Source: Nitriliruptorales bacterium (GTDB taxonomy: Bacteria > Actinomycetota > Nitriliruptoria > Euzebyales > Egibacteraceae). Taken from it: a stretch of DNA of 8,361 nt. Within the stretch, counting starts at the first letter, position 1, and the number at the start of each line of letters is the position of its first letter. Made by a program: the position numbers and the translations under genes. The notes beneath the pieces were generated by a model. The model had not been told where the DNA came from and did not search any database. It saw only the letters and a program-made list of their open reading frames with translations. Location of the stretch: NCBI GenBank assembly GCA_007119305.1, contig SKPY01000135.1, forward strand, positions 1 through 8,361, in the 5' to 3' direction. Positions 6,455-8,361 of the stretch are shown one piece after another.

Positions 6455-7206
6455 GCCGGGCGGCGCCGCCGCGCGCACGGCTGCAGGCCCAGGCGACGCT
6501 GGAGCTGCGGCTGCTGCTGCGCAACGGCGAGAACCTGCTGGTCGCGTTCGGGATCCCCGCCGGGCTGCTCGTGCTGTTCGCGCTCGTCGACGTGCTGCCC
6601 ACGGCGGACCAGCCGCCGGTGGACTTCCTGCTGCCGGGCGTGCTCGTCGCCGCGACGATGGGCTCGGCCCTCGTGGCGCTTGCGATCTCCACCGGCTTCG
6701 ACCGTGACTACCTCGTCCTGAAGCGGCTTGGCACCACGCCGCTGCGCCGCCGCGAGCTCGTCGCCGCGAAGATCGGGGCGATCCTGGCCGTGCAGGTCAT
6801 CCAGGTCGCGCTCATGGTCGGCATCGCCGTGGCCTTGGGTTGGCCGGTCGCGCTGCCGCTGCGGCCCCTCGGCGGCGCCGCCGCGGTGGCTGCACTCGCC
6901 CTCGGCACCGCAGCGTTCGCCGGCATCGGCCTGGCGCTCGCGGGACGCCTGCGCGCCACCCTGACGCTGGCGCTCGCCAACACGTTGTTCGTCCTGCTGC
7001 TGGGCGGCAGCGGGCTGTTCTTCCCCCTCGACGCGCTACCCGCGGGGGTCCGCGCGGTGGTGGGTCTGCTGCCCTCGGCGGCCCTGGTGGAGCTGCTGCG
7101 GGGGGCTCTCGGGCCAGCGCCGTTGCTGCTCACGGACTGGGGCGTGCTGGCCGTGTGGGCGCTGGGCGCGCCAGCCGTGGCCGCGCGCGTGTTCCGCTGG
7201 GAGTAG
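6451..7206 (+). CDS. ABC-2 type exporter permease
   Basis: This 251-residue membrane protein is the transmembrane half of the exporter with the ATPase just upstream; a homodimer is the usual arrangement. Six hydrophobic segments can be placed at about residues 28-49, 57-81, 107-131, 140-164, 170-192 and 228-247, matching the ABC-2 membrane fold. YLVLKRLGTTPLRRRELVAAK (87-107) between helices 2 and 3 is the conserved cytoplasmic coupling region of this family. The re-entrant LPSAALVELLRGAL stretch (207-220) before the last helix is also typical. The ATG at 6451 overlaps the preceding stop in ATGA, so no separate ribosome site is needed. A strong hairpin follows its stop, suggesting that the exporter unit ends here. 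Nothing is missing, and the substrate cannot be deduced. Confidence 0.88.
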   Translation: MSRAAPPRARLQAQATLELRLLLRNGENLLVAFGIPAGLLVLFALVDVLPTADQPPVDFLLPGVLVAATMGSALVALAISTGFDRDYLVLKRLGTTPLRRRELVAAKIGAILAVQVIQVALMVGIAVALGWPVALPLRPLGGAAAVAALALGTAAFAGIGLALAGRLRATLTLALANTLFVLLLGGSGLFFPLDALPAGVRAVVGLLPSAALVELLRGALGPAPLLLTDWGVLAVWALGAPAVAARVFRWE

Positions 7207-7226
7207 CCGTGGGATGGGACTATCCA

Positions 7227-7245
7227 CAGGCGCGTCTCGCGCCTG
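7227..7245 (+). terminator. Strong GC hairpin after the ABC permease
   Basis: CAGGCGCG and CGCGCCTG pair perfectly in an 8-bp stem around the three-base loop TCT, 20 bases after the permease stop and 55 bases before sppA. No U-tract follows. It may end the exporter transcript, or act as an attenuator or mRNA processing site ahead of sppA. A perfect stem of this length in a 94-base gap is unlikely to be neutral, but its role is inferred. Confidence 0.5.
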
Positions 7246-7286
7246 GACCGGGCGTGGTTGAATCCCTGTGCTGGCACCGGCGAGGC

Positions 7287-7291
7287 AGGAG
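7287..7291 (+). promoter_or_regulatory. Ribosome binding site of sppA
   Basis: AGGAG lies nine bases before the GTG at 7301. It favours that start over the in-frame GTG at 7268, which has no such site. Confidence 0.65.
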
Positions 7292-7300
7292 CAACCAATC

Positions 7301-8212
7301 GTGTCCAAGGCGAAGATCGCAGGAGTCGTCGGGCTGCTCGTGGTGCTCGTGTCCATCGGCGTGCTGGCCGTCGTCGGCACGGCCCGGGCGCCCTTCGTGA
7401 CCGGGCCGGACCGCATCGCGGTCGTGCACCTGCGCGGCCAGATCCAGGAGAGCGCGCTCGGGGTCTTCTCGCCGGGAGCGATCACCCCCGACCTCGTGCG
7501 CCGGCGCGTCGCGCAGGCGGAGGCCGACCCGCGCGTCCGCGCCCTGGTGCTGCGCGTGGATTCGCCGGGGGGCACGGTCGCCGCCTCGCAGGAGGTCACG
7601 ACGCTCCTGCGCGAGGTCGACGTGCCGGTGGTCGTGTCGATGGGCGACCTGGCCGCCTCGGGCGGCTACTACATCGCCACCGGCGCGGACCACATCGTGG
7701 CGCAGGCCGGCACCCTGACCGGCAGCATCGGGGTGATCTGGAGCACGCTCGACGTCGATGAGCTGCTCGACAAGATCGGCGTCGAGCTCGACGCCGTGAC
7801 CGCGGGCGAGCACAAGGACATGTTCCAGCCGGGCGGCATGACGCCCGAGCGCCGGGAGCTGGTCCAGCGCATGGTGGACCTCATGTACGACGAGTTCGTG
7901 GCGGCCGTGGCGGACGGCCGGGACCTGCCCGAAGCGCGCGTGCGCGAGCTCGCCACCGGCGAGCTGTTCACCGGCCGCCAGGCGCTCGAACTCGGGCTGG
8001 TCGACGAGCTGGGCGGCACCAGGGAGGCGGTCGCCGCCGCGGAGCGCCTCGCGGGCATCACGGACGCGCAGGTCGTGGAGTTCCGGCCCACGCTGTTCGA
8101 GCAGCTGTCGGCCGCCCCGGGTGCCGCGCTGCGCGGCCTGCTCGCGGGCGGGCCGATCGAGCTGCAGCTGCTGCGCGACGCCATCGACGGCTACCAGGTT
8201 CCGAGGTACTAG
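7301..8212 (+). CDS. sppA: Signal peptide peptidase SppA
   Basis: This is a membrane-anchored serine protease of family S49 that degrades leftover signal peptides and other membrane-embedded peptides. The predicted 303 residues match the short (36K, Gram-positive) form, not the double-length E. coli protein. A single N-terminal anchor spans residues 6-27, with the catalytic domain outside the membrane. Ser120 in DLAASGGYYIA is the nucleophile and Lys172 in EHKDMF is the general base. Their 52-residue spacing equals that of the B. subtilis enzyme (Ser147, Lys199). DSPGG (87-91) and GSIGV (141-145) complete the family core. The GTG at 7301 is chosen for its ribosome site; 7268 would add eleven residues before the anchor. 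It follows the exporter genes after a hairpin, so it may have its own promoter. The next gene starts on the base after its stop. Confidence 0.93.
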   Translation: MSKAKIAGVVGLLVVLVSIGVLAVVGTARAPFVTGPDRIAVVHLRGQIQESALGVFSPGAITPDLVRRRVAQAEADPRVRALVLRVDSPGGTVAASQEVTTLLREVDVPVVVSMGDLAASGGYYIATGADHIVAQAGTLTGSIGVIWSTLDVDELLDKIGVELDAVTAGEHKDMFQPGGMTPERRELVQRMVDLMYDEFVAAVADGRDLPEARVRELATGELFTGRQALELGLVDELGGTREAVAAAERLAGITDAQVVEFRPTLFEQLSAAPGAALRGLLAGGPIELQLLRDAIDGYQVPRY

Positions 8213-8361
8213 ATGAGCGACCACCGCGACGACCCTCAGCGGCCCGGCAGCTGGCCGCCCCCGCCCCCGCCGGCGCAGCCGGAGGGCGAGTCGCAGAGCG
8301 GGTGGTCCACGCCGGCCCCCGGCCCGCCCCCCGGGCAGCCGCAGCAGGGCGGGTGGGGCAC
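8213..8361 (+). CDS. Proline-rich N-terminus of an unknown protein (partial)
   Basis: The ATG at 8213 follows the sppA stop with no gap, and GAGG at 8203-8206 lies six bases upstream, so translation is probably coupled to sppA. The 49 visible residues have the composition of a disordered segment: a run of six prolines, many Gln, Gly and Ser, and repeated GWS/GGW-type tryptophans. Such tails are common on the cytoplasmic side of small actinobacterial membrane proteins (RDD, DUF4190 and similar), but the folded part lies beyond the window and the family cannot be named. The frame is open to the end. Confidence 0.7.
   Translation, partial: MSDHRDDPQRPGSWPPPPPPAQPEGESQSGWSTPAPGPPPGQPQQGGWG

Noticed and set aside
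7207..7226. Imperfect inverted repeat around GTGGGAT...ATCCAC
   Set aside because: Only four contiguous pairs without a bulge, weaker than the adjacent perfect hairpin.
1..8361. Novel defence, mobile or biosynthetic system
   Set aside because: All but two genes belong to well-known housekeeping or transport families, and no mobile-element, nuclease, toxin or repeat-spacer signature is present.

Overview
This is an ordinary, densely packed chromosomal stretch from a very GC-rich bacterium, most likely an actinobacterium (Actinomycetota). Third codon positions are almost all G or C, GTG starts are common, intergenic gaps are short, and the SerC protein is of the actinobacterial type. The lineage cannot be fixed further from this window. 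No tRNA, rRNA, CRISPR array, insertion sequence or phage gene is visible, and every complete gene looks intact. No stretch longer than about 170 bases lacks a gene.

Layout. Bases 1-44 hold a 15-bp tandem repeat that abuts the stop codon of serC (phosphoserine aminotransferase, minus strand, 1163-45). Across a 71-base divergent gap lies a plus-strand gene for an unrecognised, tryptophan-rich cytosolic protein (1235-2329). It converges, with only 22 bases between the stops, on a minus-strand DHA2-type MFS drug-efflux transporter (3695-2352). Upstream of that, also on the minus strand, is a two-gene fatty-acid unit, fabD (5384-4488) followed by fabG (4482-3754). A hairpin 3' of fabG and a leaderless-type -10 box before the MFS gene suggest that the two are separate transcripts. 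A 170-base divergent gap then leads to a plus-strand run. First come an ABC exporter ATPase (5555-6454) and its membrane partner (6451-7206), whose start and stop overlap as ATGA. A gap containing a strong hairpin follows, then signal peptide peptidase sppA (7301-8212). Directly after its stop is the proline-rich N-terminus of a gene cut by the window end (8213 onward).

How the genes fit together. FabD and FabG supply malonyl-ACP and the first reduction of type II fatty-acid synthesis. SerC makes serine precursor. The ABC pair and the MFS protein are two independent exporters of unknown substrate. SppA clears membrane-embedded peptides. No single pathway ties the window together and I found no convincing new biological system. 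The observations most worth a second look are the repeat that seems to have grown from the end of serC, the unknown W/C-rich protein, an operator-like palindrome before serC with a weaker copy before fabD, and the fabD-fabG pair lacking the usual acpP/fabF/fabH neighbours.
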